Assembly (NCBI RefSeq): GCF_001661265.1
Contig: NW_017566993.1
Span: 310,001-374,000 of the forward strand
Direction: 5' to 3'
DNA from: Saitoella complicata NRRL Y-17804
Taxonomy: Eukaryota > Ascomycota > Saitoellomycetes > Saitoellales > Saitoellaceae
Length of the DNA: 64,000 nt
In this document: in pieces, positions 11,067 to 20,773 of the stretch
Layout of the letters: the number at the start of each line of letters is the position of its first letter
How positions within the stretch are numbered: the stretch's first letter is position 1
Program-made: the position numbers and the translations under genes
Notes under the pieces: generated by a model
Database searches by the model: none
Seen by the model: the letters and a program-made list of their open reading frames with translations, nothing else
Told to the model about the DNA's origin: nothing

Positions 11067-11193
11067 GCCCACGCTGATCCCGTTCAACAAGGGTCCAACG
11101 ACCTCGAGCAACAACTTCGAGTACAACTTCTGACTTCTGATCCGCCTCTGATCCGTCACATCTTCTCCCAGCACACAAGGATCAACAACAATC

Positions 11194-13221
11194 ATGCTCG
11201 AGATCCAAGTCTTCGAGCAATCCATGGGCTACGGCATGGTCGTCGGCGTTGGCCTCTTCTTCGCCGCCGTCATGGCCTGTATCTCCATGGTCCAGAACCG
11301 TTACACATCCTTCAACACCCACTCCTCTGAAGAGTTCAACACCGCCTCACGCTCCGTCAAACCCGGCCTCATCGCCTCCGGTATCGTTTCTGCCTGGACT
11401 TGGGCCGCGACGCTGTTGCAGTCTTCAACGGTCGCTTATCAGTATGGTGTTGCGGGTCCGTTTTGGTATGCGTCTGGGGCTACGATGCAGATCATTTGGT
11501 TTTCGATTCTGGCGGTGAAGACGAAGCAGAATGCGCCAAGGGCTCACACGTACCTCGAGATCATTCATACTCGTTACGGTACCCAGGCTCACATCGTGTT
11601 CATCTGCTTCGCGCTCATGACCAACATCATCGTCGCCTCTGAGCTCCTCCTCGGTGGATCTGCGGTGTTGTCGGCGATTACGGGTATGTCGGTCTACGCT
11701 GCCAACTTCTTGATCCCGATCGTTGTTGCCATTTACGTCGCCCTCGGTGGTCTCCGTGCTACCTTCTTGTGCGACTACTCTCACACCGTCATCCTCTTCA
11801 TCGTCATCCTCTACTTCGTCTTCCACACCTACACCGGCGGCGCCGACTCCAAGATCGGTTCCATCTCCGAAATGTGGCATCTCCTCGAGCGTGCCGCCGA
11901 GGTCACCCCAGTCGCTGGCAACGAGGGCGGATCGTACTTGACCCTCAAGTCCAACTTTGCTCTCATCTTCGGTGTTATCCAGCTTTGCTCCGGTTCTGGT
12001 ACCGTCTTCCTTGACCAGGGTTACTGGCAGCGTGCCATTGCTTCTAAGCCCGAGACGTCCGTGAAGGCGTACCTCCTTGGTGGTCTTGCGTGGTACCCCA
12101 TCCCTTTTGCTTTCGCTACCACAATGGGTCTCGGAGCCGTTGCGTTGACGATCGACAACCCCCTTACCGCCTCCCAGGTGTCCTCCGGTCTTGCCGCTCC
12201 GGCGGCCGCTACCCTCCTCCTGGGTAAACTCGGTGCCGGAACCCTCTTGCTCTGCTTATTCATGGCAGTCACCTCCGCCGCATCCGCCCAACTGATCGCA
12301 GTCTCCTCCATCCTCACTTTCGACATTTGGAAGATGTACGTCCGCAAGAACGCCGAAGGACCCGAGTTGGTCAAGGTCAGCCACATCATGATTGGCGTGT
12401 TCGCGATCGTCATGGCTGTGTTCGCGTGTATCTGGCACTCTGCCGGTATTGATCTCGGATGGCTCTTCCTTGTTATGGGATTGTTGATCGGTGGTGCTGT
12501 GTTCCCTGTTGCGTACACTGTGACATGGAACAAGCAGCCTAAGATTGCGGCTATTGCTGGTGCGTTGTCTGGATTGACGGCAGGGTTGACGTCGTGGTTG
12601 GTTGTTGCCAAGTGCTACTATGGCGAAATTACTGTTGCGTCTACTGGAGCCAACTACTCCACTCTTGCCGGTAACCTTGCTGCTATTGGTACTGGTGCCA
12701 TCGTGTCTACCACATTGACTCTCCTCAAGCCCGAGAACTTTGACTGGGAGATTACCCGTGCAATCGGTCGTAACTCTAACATCCAGATGGGCCACGGAGG
12801 TGTTGTGACTACTTCCCCCACTGCCGTCGTCAACTCCGAGGGCAACTCCCGTTCCGAGTCGCCTAACGGCATCAACGAGAAACCCTCCATGCCCGAGAAA
12901 GACGTCACTGTCCTTGCCTCCACCGAACCCGAAGCTCTTCTCGAGGAAGACGTCGACCCGGCCCTCCTTCACTCCGCCTACAATTGGGCCAAATGGGCTT
13001 CGATCATCATGACCCTCGTCCTCGATGTCATCATTCCCCTTCCCCTGTTCTTCTCGCACTACAAGTACAGCGAGGGCTTCTTCAAGGGATGGGTTGTCGT
13101 CTCGATCATTTGGACCTTTATTGCGGCATTTATTTGTGTGCTGTTGCCAATCTGGGAGAGTAGGGAGGCGATCATGGTGCTTTGTAGGGGTATGAAGAAG
13201 GATATGTTTGGTGGGAGATGA
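11194..13221 (+). CDS. DUR3: Urea active transporter, sodium:solute symporter family
   Basis: Single exon of 675 residues. DUR3 proteins import urea, and polyamines in yeast, at the plasma membrane with protons or sodium. The sequence has about 15 hydrophobic helices; early ones contain GIVSAWTWAATLLQSS and YGVAGPFWYASGATMQI, and SSF-family features include LCSGSGTVFLDQGYWQRAIAS. A hydrophilic acidic loop near residues 525-590 precedes the last two helices. The first ATG is used and is preceded by a TATA box and GATA motifs consistent with nitrogen control. Length and motif order match fungal DUR3 closely. An orphan transporter of the same family with another substrate cannot be excluded. Confidence 0.94.
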   Translation: MLEIQVFEQSMGYGMVVGVGLFFAAVMACISMVQNRYTSFNTHSSEEFNTASRSVKPGLIASGIVSAWTWAATLLQSSTVAYQYGVAGPFWYASGATMQIIWFSILAVKTKQNAPRAHTYLEIIHTRYGTQAHIVFICFALMTNIIVASELLLGGSAVLSAITGMSVYAANFLIPIVVAIYVALGGLRATFLCDYSHTVILFIVILYFVFHTYTGGADSKIGSISEMWHLLERAAEVTPVAGNEGGSYLTLKSNFALIFGVIQLCSGSGTVFLDQGYWQRAIASKPETSVKAYLLGGLAWYPIPFAFATTMGLGAVALTIDNPLTASQVSSGLAAPAAATLLLGKLGAGTLLLCLFMAVTSAASAQLIAVSSILTFDIWKMYVRKNAEGPELVKVSHIMIGVFAIVMAVFACIWHSAGIDLGWLFLVMGLLIGGAVFPVAYTVTWNKQPKIAAIAGALSGLTAGLTSWLVVAKCYYGEITVASTGANYSTLAGNLAAIGTGAIVSTTLTLLKPENFDWEITRAIGRNSNIQMGHGGVVTTSPTAVVNSEGNSRSESPNGINEKPSMPEKDVTVLASTEPEALLEEDVDPALLHSAYNWAKWASIIMTLVLDVIIPLPLFFSHYKYSEGFFKGWVVVSIIWTFIAAFICVLLPIWESREAIMVLCRGMKKDMFGGR

Positions 13222-13421
13222 AACGTAGTTAAATAGATACCAGAAGATACAGATACAGTGTTTTACCCTTACGCACACGTTTTCAAGCCGTACAGTTTCT
13301 GTTTGAATGCCGAGCTCGAGTACGGTACGGTCTGGGTCCCGCCCCTCCAACCCGACGTCATCGCACACCCACACCTTCGGGTCGCGATAAGCCCTCGTCC
13401 CCAAAACAAACACCAACAACC

Positions 13422-13970
13422 ATGACCCAATTCTACATCCGTCTCCAAGAAGGAATCTGCGGCGGCATCAAGCCCGCAACACCCCGTCTTTTGCTCGAAA
13501 TCACCTCTCCCGGCGAGGGTGCACCATCCATCAAGAGTTCGGAGAGGAAGCAGGGGACGAAGGTGTTTAAGGAGCAGTCTGCCGAAGTTTCTGCGTAGGA
13601 AGTCCGCGAATAGTAAATTTGAGAATCGGCTAATGCTTCGCCTTCGTACAGTGAGCAGATTAATGGCCTCGCGTCCGAGCTGAAGGAGGTCCTTGCGGGA
13701 CTACCGACGGAGAAGCCAAGAGGTGCAGAGGATATCTACGGTCTTGATACCAGTATCTTCTTCGGCTCAGATGAATTGGAGTGGAGAAATGGTGGCCCAG
13801 AAGGTTTTTCCTTCCCTTATCCGCTCGTCGATGTCCGTGCTAAGGAATGTGAAACAGGATGCACACCAGGCCTCTACGAATCTGACATCCAGCCCACTGC
13901 TGCACAGAAGGCGAAGTTCAAGGATTTGGTGGAGAAGATCAAGGCGATTGCCAGTTCGAGCTTGCAGTAA
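13422..13970 (+). CDS. Conserved-looking small protein of unknown function
   Basis: Two exons, 13422-13594 and 13652-13970, give 163 residues. The 57-bp intron has a GTAGGA donor, a GCTAAT branch and a TACAG acceptor. Without splicing the first frame ends after about 58 codons, and the second exon is open only in the joined frame. The protein starts MTQFYIRLQEGICGG and has a central block DIYGLDTSIFFGSDELEWRN followed by NGGPEGF and a short Cys pair (CETGC). The C-terminus is a charged helix. No signal peptide, membrane helix or known catalytic motif is visible. I do not recognise the family and assign no function. It follows DUR3 on the same strand, about 200 bp downstream. Confidence 0.68.
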
Positions 13971-14217
13971 GGTGATGCTTGGTTAATGCATATGCGTTGA
14001 ATGCGCTCATGTGTCCTCTGATACGTGGATCGCTGGATGGTTGATTCACGCAGGTCGTGTTTATTCATTGTGGGTTAATGCAATATAATATCGGTCTTTT
14101 GTCTATCGATGCTGTCGCATGCTATGTCTTCATCTCTGTTGGCAACTGCAAATCGTGCTGTTCGTGACTCCTCTCCGTCTTCGTCCGTCTATGTCAACTC
14201 CAATCGTGTTGGAACTT

Positions 14218-15459
14218 CTACACAACCTTCTTGTCTTCTTTTTTAACTTCCCACTTCCCCTCCTCAACCGCATTAAAGAACTCTACCACAGGCCTCACAA
14301 ACCACCTCCTCCCACTCGCACTTGCCGGCGCCCACGTTTCATACCACGTCAGATGCCCCCCAGTCGCCGTAGTCGCCATAACAACATACGGATTAACCTT
14401 CACCTCCTCCCACGGCAATGCCTGCCCCGGCGCAATCGGATCATCAAGCGAATGGAGCACGAAAAGCGGTGTACGGACATTCAAAACTTTCCGCACAGAT
14501 GACGCATCACGATAATACGTAGTCACCGTCGGATACCCAAACATTTTACTCGTACACGCCGCATCAAACTCATGCAGATACCTAGCTTTCCGGACGCGTT
14601 CGATTTGGTGTGGTGGCATGTGAGGCGAGAGGGAGAAGGCGGGGAGGTGGATCTCGAAGAGGCGTTGGAGGTTTTTGCACATTGCTCTGGAGTAGATTTC
14701 GAGGCCGAGGTGGGTGCGTTGGAGGTGGAGGTTACCGGCTTGGAGGTCCCAGGGGCAGGAGAGGACGGTCGCTGCGGTGAAGGGGGAGTTCGGACCTTCC
14801 TCGCCGAGGTAGTTTGCGAGGATACTGGCGCCGAGGCTGAAGCCCACGCCGTAAAATCGGCGGTTTGGGTAGCGGGTGCGGAGGAAGAGCATGACTTGTC
14901 TGATGTCTTCCGTCCAGCAGGCATTCATGAATTGTGGGCTCGTTACTTTTGTGAGGGCGCATCCTCGGGCATTCATCACGCATGCCGCCCATCGCTGTCC
15001 CCCCACTTCCTCTTTCGTGATCTCGGTCAGTACGGCACGGACGTACGACTCATGCGATCCGCCCGAAAGACCGTGGAGTGCGACGAGCATGGGTCTGGAA
15101 TCGTCCGAAGTATAGTCCCGCTCCTCTTCCGTCATGAACCGCGTCCGGGGTGGAAGTTCAGGATGGGATCCACCCTCAGCTGCATCATCCAACACGAAAT
15201 CAATACCCGATGTCCCGCCATCTGGGAGTGGATACAGGTATCGCGCATACTCTACCCGATCGATACACTCGAAGTTACCGAGCGCGGCGTAGAATGTCTG
15301 TAAGTGTCCGTTGAACAGCCATGGAGTGGGCCTGAAGGGCTTTTTCAGTGAAGGAAGGCTCTCGACGAGGGCGCTGATGGTCGTGGTGGAGGTGGAGTCG
15401 GGGTTGTGGAGAGAGGCAGTTTCAGGAGCGTGGTGGAGTTCGACTGGAGAGCCGAGCAT
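14218..15459 (-). CDS. YheT/EHT1-type alpha/beta hydrolase
   Basis: Single exon, 413 residues. Relatives include yeast Eht1/Eeb1 ethanol acyltransferase-esterases and the Ymr210w monoacylglycerol lipase, which make or cleave medium-chain acyl esters on lipid droplets or mitochondria. The family motif RPTPWLFNGHLQTFYAAL opens the domain. LVALHGLSGGSHESYVRAV is the oxyanion-hole strand, and GVGFSLGASILANYLGEEG carries the nucleophile Ser. The acid and His of the triad are likely in HSLDDPIAP and ATGGHLTWYE. An NARGCALTKVTSPQF block is typical. Start is the first ATG. Whether it acts as acyltransferase or lipase cannot be told from sequence. Confidence 0.9.
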   Translation of the reverse strand: MLGSPVELHHAPETASLHNPDSTSTTTISALVESLPSLKKPFRPTPWLFNGHLQTFYAALGNFECIDRVEYARYLYPLPDGGTSGIDFVLDDAAEGGSHPELPPRTRFMTEEERDYTSDDSRPMLVALHGLSGGSHESYVRAVLTEITKEEVGGQRWAACVMNARGCALTKVTSPQFMNACWTEDIRQVMLFLRTRYPNRRFYGVGFSLGASILANYLGEEGPNSPFTAATVLSCPWDLQAGNLHLQRTHLGLEIYSRAMCKNLQRLFEIHLPAFSLSPHMPPHQIERVRKARYLHEFDAACTSKMFGYPTVTTYYRDASSVRKVLNVRTPLFVLHSLDDPIAPGQALPWEEVKVNPYVVMATTATGGHLTWYETWAPASASGRRWFVRPVVEFFNAVEEGKWEVKKEDKKVV

Positions 15460-15702
15460 GGCTGAACTGGAACCGACGGACGTTACTGGCTCTTGGTCGG
15501 ATTAACGAGTCGAAGCCGGACAGCTTACAAATGGTGTTGTGTTCCCAATGGTCTCGGCCGAACCGTCCGTGAACATTCCCGCATGACGCTGCATGCCGGC
15601 TGCAGCAGACATATGAACAGTTCCCCAAAGATCCATATGCAAACTTTAACCTAATGATTGACCGTTGGTCGTAATGCACTCCACCAGTTCGTATGCCCCT
15701 CC

Positions 15703-16829
15703 TCATTTCAACCTCGCTTCAACCTCCTCCCACCACTTCCTAACGTCTTCACTCTCCTTCTCCTTCACCCTCCCCACCTCCATCAACTCCCTCGCCTTCT
15801 CACAGATCTCCTTATCCAGCGCAGAAACCTCAGCCTGTAACGCCCGCTCCTGAATCTTGCAGACCAGTTCATCTGTCTCGACACTCAACTGCTTTGCCAA
15901 GTCGGCGATGGTGTCGATGGAGGCGATATCTTCTGGTGCTGGGGTAAGTGATGGAGTCGGTTTTAGTCTGGATGCGTTGAGGCGAGCGTAGAGTGCCGAG
16001 ATTGTCTTTAGTCTTCTGACAGTCGCCTTAGCATACTCGATCTGTGCCTCGCTCGCCGGGTCCAATTCCTTCCCTCCACCCTCCTCGTCGCCCGAATCCT
16101 CCGTCTCACTGTCGTTGTCGCCAAACGCATCATCCCAATCCTCGTCCTCGTCATCTCCACCGTTCTCGATCCACCCTTCCAAGTCTTCGATGGCGTCCTG
16201 TAGCATGGACTTGTATCCCTCAACTTTCTTTTGCACGATTCCGTGTAGTCCGAGGTTGTTCAGTGCAGTGAGGTCGTTACAGGCTTCCCACAGCACACCA
16301 GTGCTCGCCAGTCTTCCGCGTTGTGAACTCTCATCAGCTGGTATTAGCTCGGATGCCAGTGCCTCCATCCCCGAGAAAACCAGCGACACATTCTGCTGTG
16401 CGGTTTCATACAGACTCCTCCCATGTTTCTCCGGAAGCGTACAATACACAGCCGCAGCCAACGGTCCCACAAGTCCACTCAACTCCTCCAAACTTTTCTT
16501 CGCAGCATCTACTGTGATCGGAGGTCGACATGCCAGTGAAAAGTTGGTTGCGCGGGAGTGTACGAGCGCGCCGAGGTCGGAGAGGGCTTTGAGGGGTGGC
16601 GCGGCGTCTGCGGAGGAGGAGATGGTTGCTGCGATTGCGTCGGGTACGGCGGAGGAGAGGGAGAAGCGGTGGTAGGAGACGTGGGAGGTGAAATCTCGGA
16701 GAGCTTTGAGGAAGGCAGAGTCTGTCATGGTCTGTCAGCGCTGACCGGACGAGGAAAATTGCAGAAACGCTTACCTGGCGCCGGCTCCGTTGACGAAGGC
16801 TTCTTTATGATCTTCTTTGCTGGAGCCAT
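15703..16829 (-). CDS. GCIP-like (Grap2/cyclin-D-interacting) domain protein
   Basis: Two exons, 16829-16775 and 16721-15703, with a 53-bp intron (GTAAGC donor, GCTGAC branch), give 357 residues starting MAPAKKIIKKPS. The ATG at 16728 that opens the longest unspliced frame lies inside the last bases of the intron, so I prefer the upstream start. The body is helical with a very acidic linker (residues ~195-225, many Asp/Glu). The arrangement resembles the GCIP/CCNDBP1 family, which in animals binds cyclin D and HLH proteins; the fungal role is unknown. It shares a ~350-bp divergent promoter with acetate kinase. Family call is moderate, function not inferred. Confidence 0.75.
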
Positions 16830-17182
16830 TTCGATTATGAAGTTGGAAATTGAGTTTGTCGTACTTTTTGGAGCTGCAAGTCAACGTCGCGTGTGCAGGG
16901 GCCCTGTCTCGGCCATGGACATGTGAACACCCGAAGTCGAGTATGACCGATCTGAAAGACGATGAACCATCCATTCTTGAATCTTGTATCACGGCTCAGC
17001 CGTCGACAGATTTTCATTCACCGGTCTTATCAGCGGATGACGTAGGATCCGATAAGCAGTCGACTCGTGGAGTGACTTCGTTCCGCTGTAACATCTCGGA
17101 ATTCCCGAACCGAAATACCGCAACGAACGACTCGCAAGGACCCTTCAATTGCGTTCATCAGACCAAAATCCCGCAGGAAATC
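16830..17182. other. Divergent intergenic region, GCIP-like / acetate kinase
   Basis: About 350 bp between two divergent starts. The + strand is open in the acetate kinase frame throughout, with an in-frame ATG at 16943 that would add 80 residues. The composition of that extension does not look like a folded domain or a clear targeting peptide, so I treat it as leader. Confidence 0.45.
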
Positions 17183-18475
17183 ATGGCAGTCGACTCCGCC
17201 ATCCTCGCAATCAACGCCGGTTCCTCCTCCGTCAAGTTCTCTCTCTTCTCCCGCGACGGCAAGAACCTCCTCGTCTCCGCCGACGTCAAAGGCCTTACAT
17301 CTTCTCTAACAACTCTAAATTACACTGCTTTTTTCACAGAGGATGGATCAACCATTGAGGAAATCGAGGGACAAGAGGTTGAGGTAAAGGATCACGAAGA
17401 TGCCTTCAAGGTGTTTGTGGGGCACTTGACAAGTGACGATAGGGAGGATAAGAAGGTGCTGGAGAGTGGAGATAAGATCGAGGTTACGTGTCACAGAATC
17501 GTACACGGAGGAGCCTCACCAGAACCGCTGGTCATCAACGACGAAACCTACAAGCGACTCGATGACCTTTCGGACTTGGCACCCTTGCACAACCACCCCG
17601 CCCTCCTCATCGTCAAAGCCTGTATGAAAGTCTTGCCAAAAAGCAAGAATGTCGCATACTTCGACTCCAGTTTCCACACCACAATCCCGGAACACATCTT
17701 TACGTACCCCGTTGATCCCTCCTTGGCGAAAGAGAAGAAGATCAGGAAGTATGGGTTCCATGGATTGTCGTATTCCTTCATCACCAAGACTGTCGCGAAA
17801 CATCTCGGGAAGAAGGTGGACGACGTGAATATAGTTGCGTTGCATCTGGGTAGTGGAGCTTCTGCATGCTGTATAAAAGGCGGGAAGTCACTGGATACGT
17901 CTATGGGCCTGACACCACTCGAGGGTTTACCCGGAGGCACCAGAAGCGGGACAATCGACCCCAGTGTTCCTTTCCATCTCCTGTCAAACTCCTCCGATAT
18001 GTCATCGAAGGCCGCAAAGGAGCTACACCTGAGTAAAGCAGAGCAAATGCTTAACAAGGAGAGTGGATGGAAGGCACTCTGCGGCACCACCGATTTCGGG
18101 GAGGTCACGAAGAAGGCATTCGCCGATCAACCAGACGAGATGTGTAAAATCGCCTTCGACCTGTTCGTCGATCGCATCATCGGCTACATCGGATCATACT
18201 ACGTCAAGCTCGGCGGGAAGGTTGATGCATTAGTCTTCGCAGGCGGTATCGGTGAGAAAGGCGAGAAGTTGCGAGCGGCGGTTGGGAAGTATGTCGAGTG
18301 CCTGGGCTTCCAGATCGATGAAAGCAAGAATGGGAAGGCGAAGGGGAAGGAGACGGTGGAGGCGATCAGTGCGGAGGGCGGAGAGGGAGAGGGGAAGAAG
18401 GTGTTGGTGGTGAAGACGGATGAGCAAGGAGAATGTGCGCGTCAGCTCGTAGAGAATCCTCCCAAGTTTGACTAA
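17183..18475 (+). CDS. ackA: Acetate kinase
   Basis: Single exon, 430 residues from the ATG at 17183. Acetate kinase interconverts acetyl phosphate plus ADP with acetate plus ATP. ASKHA-fold motifs are complete: AINAGSSSVKFSLF (phosphate 1), VTCHRIVHGG, FDSSFHTTIPEH, RKYGFHGLSYSF, LGSGASACCIKGGKSLDTSM, PGGTRSGTIDP and the adenosine motif VFAGGIGEKGEKLR. All look intact, so an active enzyme is expected. In fungi this enzyme normally works with phosphoketolase (Xfp), which makes acetyl phosphate from xylulose-5-phosphate. The neighbouring pentulose kinase fits that scheme. Patchy presence in fungi is usual, so codon or phylogenetic signs of old bacterial transfer are possible but not visible by eye. 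Confidence 0.95.
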   Translation: MAVDSAILAINAGSSSVKFSLFSRDGKNLLVSADVKGLTSSLTTLNYTAFFTEDGSTIEEIEGQEVEVKDHEDAFKVFVGHLTSDDREDKKVLESGDKIEVTCHRIVHGGASPEPLVINDETYKRLDDLSDLAPLHNHPALLIVKACMKVLPKSKNVAYFDSSFHTTIPEHIFTYPVDPSLAKEKKIRKYGFHGLSYSFITKTVAKHLGKKVDDVNIVALHLGSGASACCIKGGKSLDTSMGLTPLEGLPGGTRSGTIDPSVPFHLLSNSSDMSSKAAKELHLSKAEQMLNKESGWKALCGTTDFGEVTKKAFADQPDEMCKIAFDLFVDRIIGYIGSYYVKLGGKVDALVFAGGIGEKGEKLRAAVGKYVECLGFQIDESKNGKAKGKETVEAISAEGGEGEGKKVLVVKTDEQGECARQLVENPPKFD

Positions 18476-18584
18476 CTTCCATACGATACATCATTGTGAG
18501 GGTTTAGTATCTGTTAGTTGTCACGGTATCGATTTAAGGATCTCGTCCAAGGAAGCGCAAGCGAAGCGCATCCGCCTCTTCCCC

Positions 18585-18608
18585 GCGAGTGCGAGTGCGA
18601 GTGCGAGT
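18585..18608. repeat. (GCGAGT)4 hexanucleotide microsatellite
   Basis: Four perfect copies of GCGAGT followed by a degenerate fifth (GCGGAT), in the acetate kinase-ribulokinase spacer about 120 bp before the next ATG. It is probably a simple slippage tract in the leader or promoter. Confidence 0.85.
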
Positions 18609-18725
18609 GCGGATGCGTGTTCCCCGCGGGATCCCGTCAAGCGCAGACGCAACAACCGACGTACGTCAATAAGAACCCTGAGCAGCAGCTCGACTCGAAT
18701 CAGTTGATCCTTAACGAACGACAAC

Positions 18726-20648
18726 ATGTCCGGATCTGAGAGCTATTACGTTGGAGTTGGTATGTGAAGCTGGGATCAACTGAAGGATTGAGAGCTGATC
18801 GTGCGATGGACAGATGTCGGATCGGGAAGTGCAAGAGCATGTTTGATCAATGGTGCTGGAGACATCCTAAGCATTGCCGTGAAGGACATCAAGACCTGGA
18901 AAACAAAAGGTGTGGTACGGCGCAGGTGGAATTCCATAACAACATCTGCTAACGTATTATACAGATATCCACGAACAATCTGCCGACGATATCTGGGGCG
19001 CATGTTGTTCAGTCACTCGACAAGTCATCGAAGAGTCGAAGGTTCTGGCAAGTACTGTTAAGGGTATTGGATTCGACGCGACGTGTTCTCTCGTGGTTCT
19101 TGATCGCCAGACGGATGCCCCTATCTCCGTCTCTGGTCCCAAATTCGACGAAAGCGAGAGGAATATCATCTTGTGGGCCGACCATCGCGCGCTGGATCAA
19201 GCGAACAGAATCAACGCTACGGAACACAACCTGTTGAAGTACGTGGGTGAGACGATGTCATTGGAGATGGAGATCCCGAAGATCCTGTGGTTGAAGGAGA
19301 ACATGCCTACAGAAACATTCAAGAAGTGCAAGTTTTACGATTTGCCTGATTTCTTGACATACAGAGCTACCGGAGATGAAGCGAGATCTTTCTGTTCAAC
19401 CGTGTGTAAGATGTCGTTTGTCCCGCCTGGTGTCGACGATTCCAAGGATGGCTGGCAAGCGGACTTCTTTGAGTCAATTGGGTTAGGGGAGTTTGTGGAG
19501 AACGATTACGTGCAGATCGGTGGTATTCCGGACAAGAACGGCCGGTGGTTGTCTGCTGGTGAAGTGGTCGGTGGCCTCTCTGACAAAGCCGCTGCGGAGT
19601 TGGGTTTGGAGAAGGGAACGAAGGTCGGATCCGCCGTGATCGATGCATACGCCGGCTGGATCGGTACGGCTGGAGCGAAGCTGAACGGTAGCGATGCGAA
19701 GGAGGCACAGCAGGAGGGAGCACAGAGTATCGAGGCAGCAAGTAACCGCCTTGCGGCTGTTGCGGGAACGAGTACGTGTCATTTGGTGTGCTCGAAGGAC
19801 CCGGTGTTCGTGCCAGGAGTATGGGGTCCTTACAAGGACGCCTTGATTCCCGACTTTTGGTTGGCGGAAGGAGGTAAGCCTTTATGCAATTTCGCCTCTT
19901 CTCAGATGTGCTGACAAAACCGTCTACAGGTCAAAGTGCGACCGGATCCCTCTTGCACCATATCACGCATAACCACAAGGCCTTCCCGGAAGCGGAAGCG
20001 AAGGCGAAGGGACTTGGTATCCCCGTCTTTGAGTACCTCAACCGCCGACTGGAAGAACTTCGTGTAGAGGACAATGCGCCTACGATTGCGCATATGGCAC
20101 GTCAATTGTTCATGTATCCCGACTTCCACGGCAACAGGTCTCCATTGGCTGACCCAACCATGAGGGGTACCATCATTGGCTTGGGAATGGATGCAGACAT
20201 TGATAGTTTGGCGTTGCAATACCATGCTGCGATGGAAGCTATCGGACTTCAGACAAGACATATCATTGACTCGATGAACGCTCGGGGTCACAAGATTGAC
20301 AGCATCTACATGTCCGGTGGCCAATGTAAGAACCCAGTTCTCATGCATCTCATCGCGTCCTGTACTGGTCTGCCAGTCATCAAACCTCACTACATCGACG
20401 CAGCCGTCGTCCTCGGTGCCGCTATGCTCGGTATGAAGGCTGCCACAGGGAAGGATGCCAGTTTGTGGTCTATCATGGGAGAATGTTCGAAGGCTGGAAC
20501 GGCGGTGTTCCCGACCAAGAGTAACACAGAAAAGGATATTTTCGAGATCAAGTATGGTATCTTCTTGAGTATGGCGGATCAGCAGAGGAGGTTCAGGGCT
20601 CTTGTTGATAGAGCTGCCGAGGGTGGCGAGATGTCAAGGGATATTTGA
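18726..20648 (+). CDS. FGGY kinase, D-ribulokinase (Ydr109c/FGGY) type
   Basis: Four exons, 18726-18759, 18814-18909, 18965-19873 and 19930-20648, with introns of 54, 55 and 56 bp all in phase 1, give 585 residues. FGGY kinases phosphorylate sugars with ATP. The N-terminal motif YYVGVDVGSGSARACLI is split by intron 1. FDATCSLVVLD contains TCSLV, described as the signature of the D-ribulokinase subgroup (yeast Ydr109c, human FGGY). The second domain has WADHRALDQANRIN, GTSTCHLVCSKDP, GQSATGSLLHH and SGGQCKNPVLMHLIA. All active regions appear intact. The product would be ribulose-5-phosphate for the pentose phosphate pathway. Xylulose as substrate is less likely given the motif. Confidence 0.92.
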
Positions 20649-20773
20649 GGGAAAGCTATCACGGTCTAGGACACCAATTGCAAAAACAATGTCTATATTC
20701 TTGCCGCCTCATTGCGGTTTCATAGCAAGAAGTTGGCTATCGTGTTCCGGTTGTCGTTCTTTTATTACCGTGT

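Noticed and set aside
14572-15303. 243-codon + strand frame inside the YheT-type gene
   Set aside because: Antisense shadow of a gene with full catalytic motifs on the minus strand.
16722-16728. ATG at 16728 as start of the GCIP-like gene
   Set aside because: It lies within the last bases of a well-formed intron; the spliced upstream exon gives a better N-terminus. It may still serve if the intron is retained.
18585-18608. Hexamer repeats as a CRISPR or regulatory array
   Set aside because: Short perfect tandem units without spacers; a simple microsatellite.
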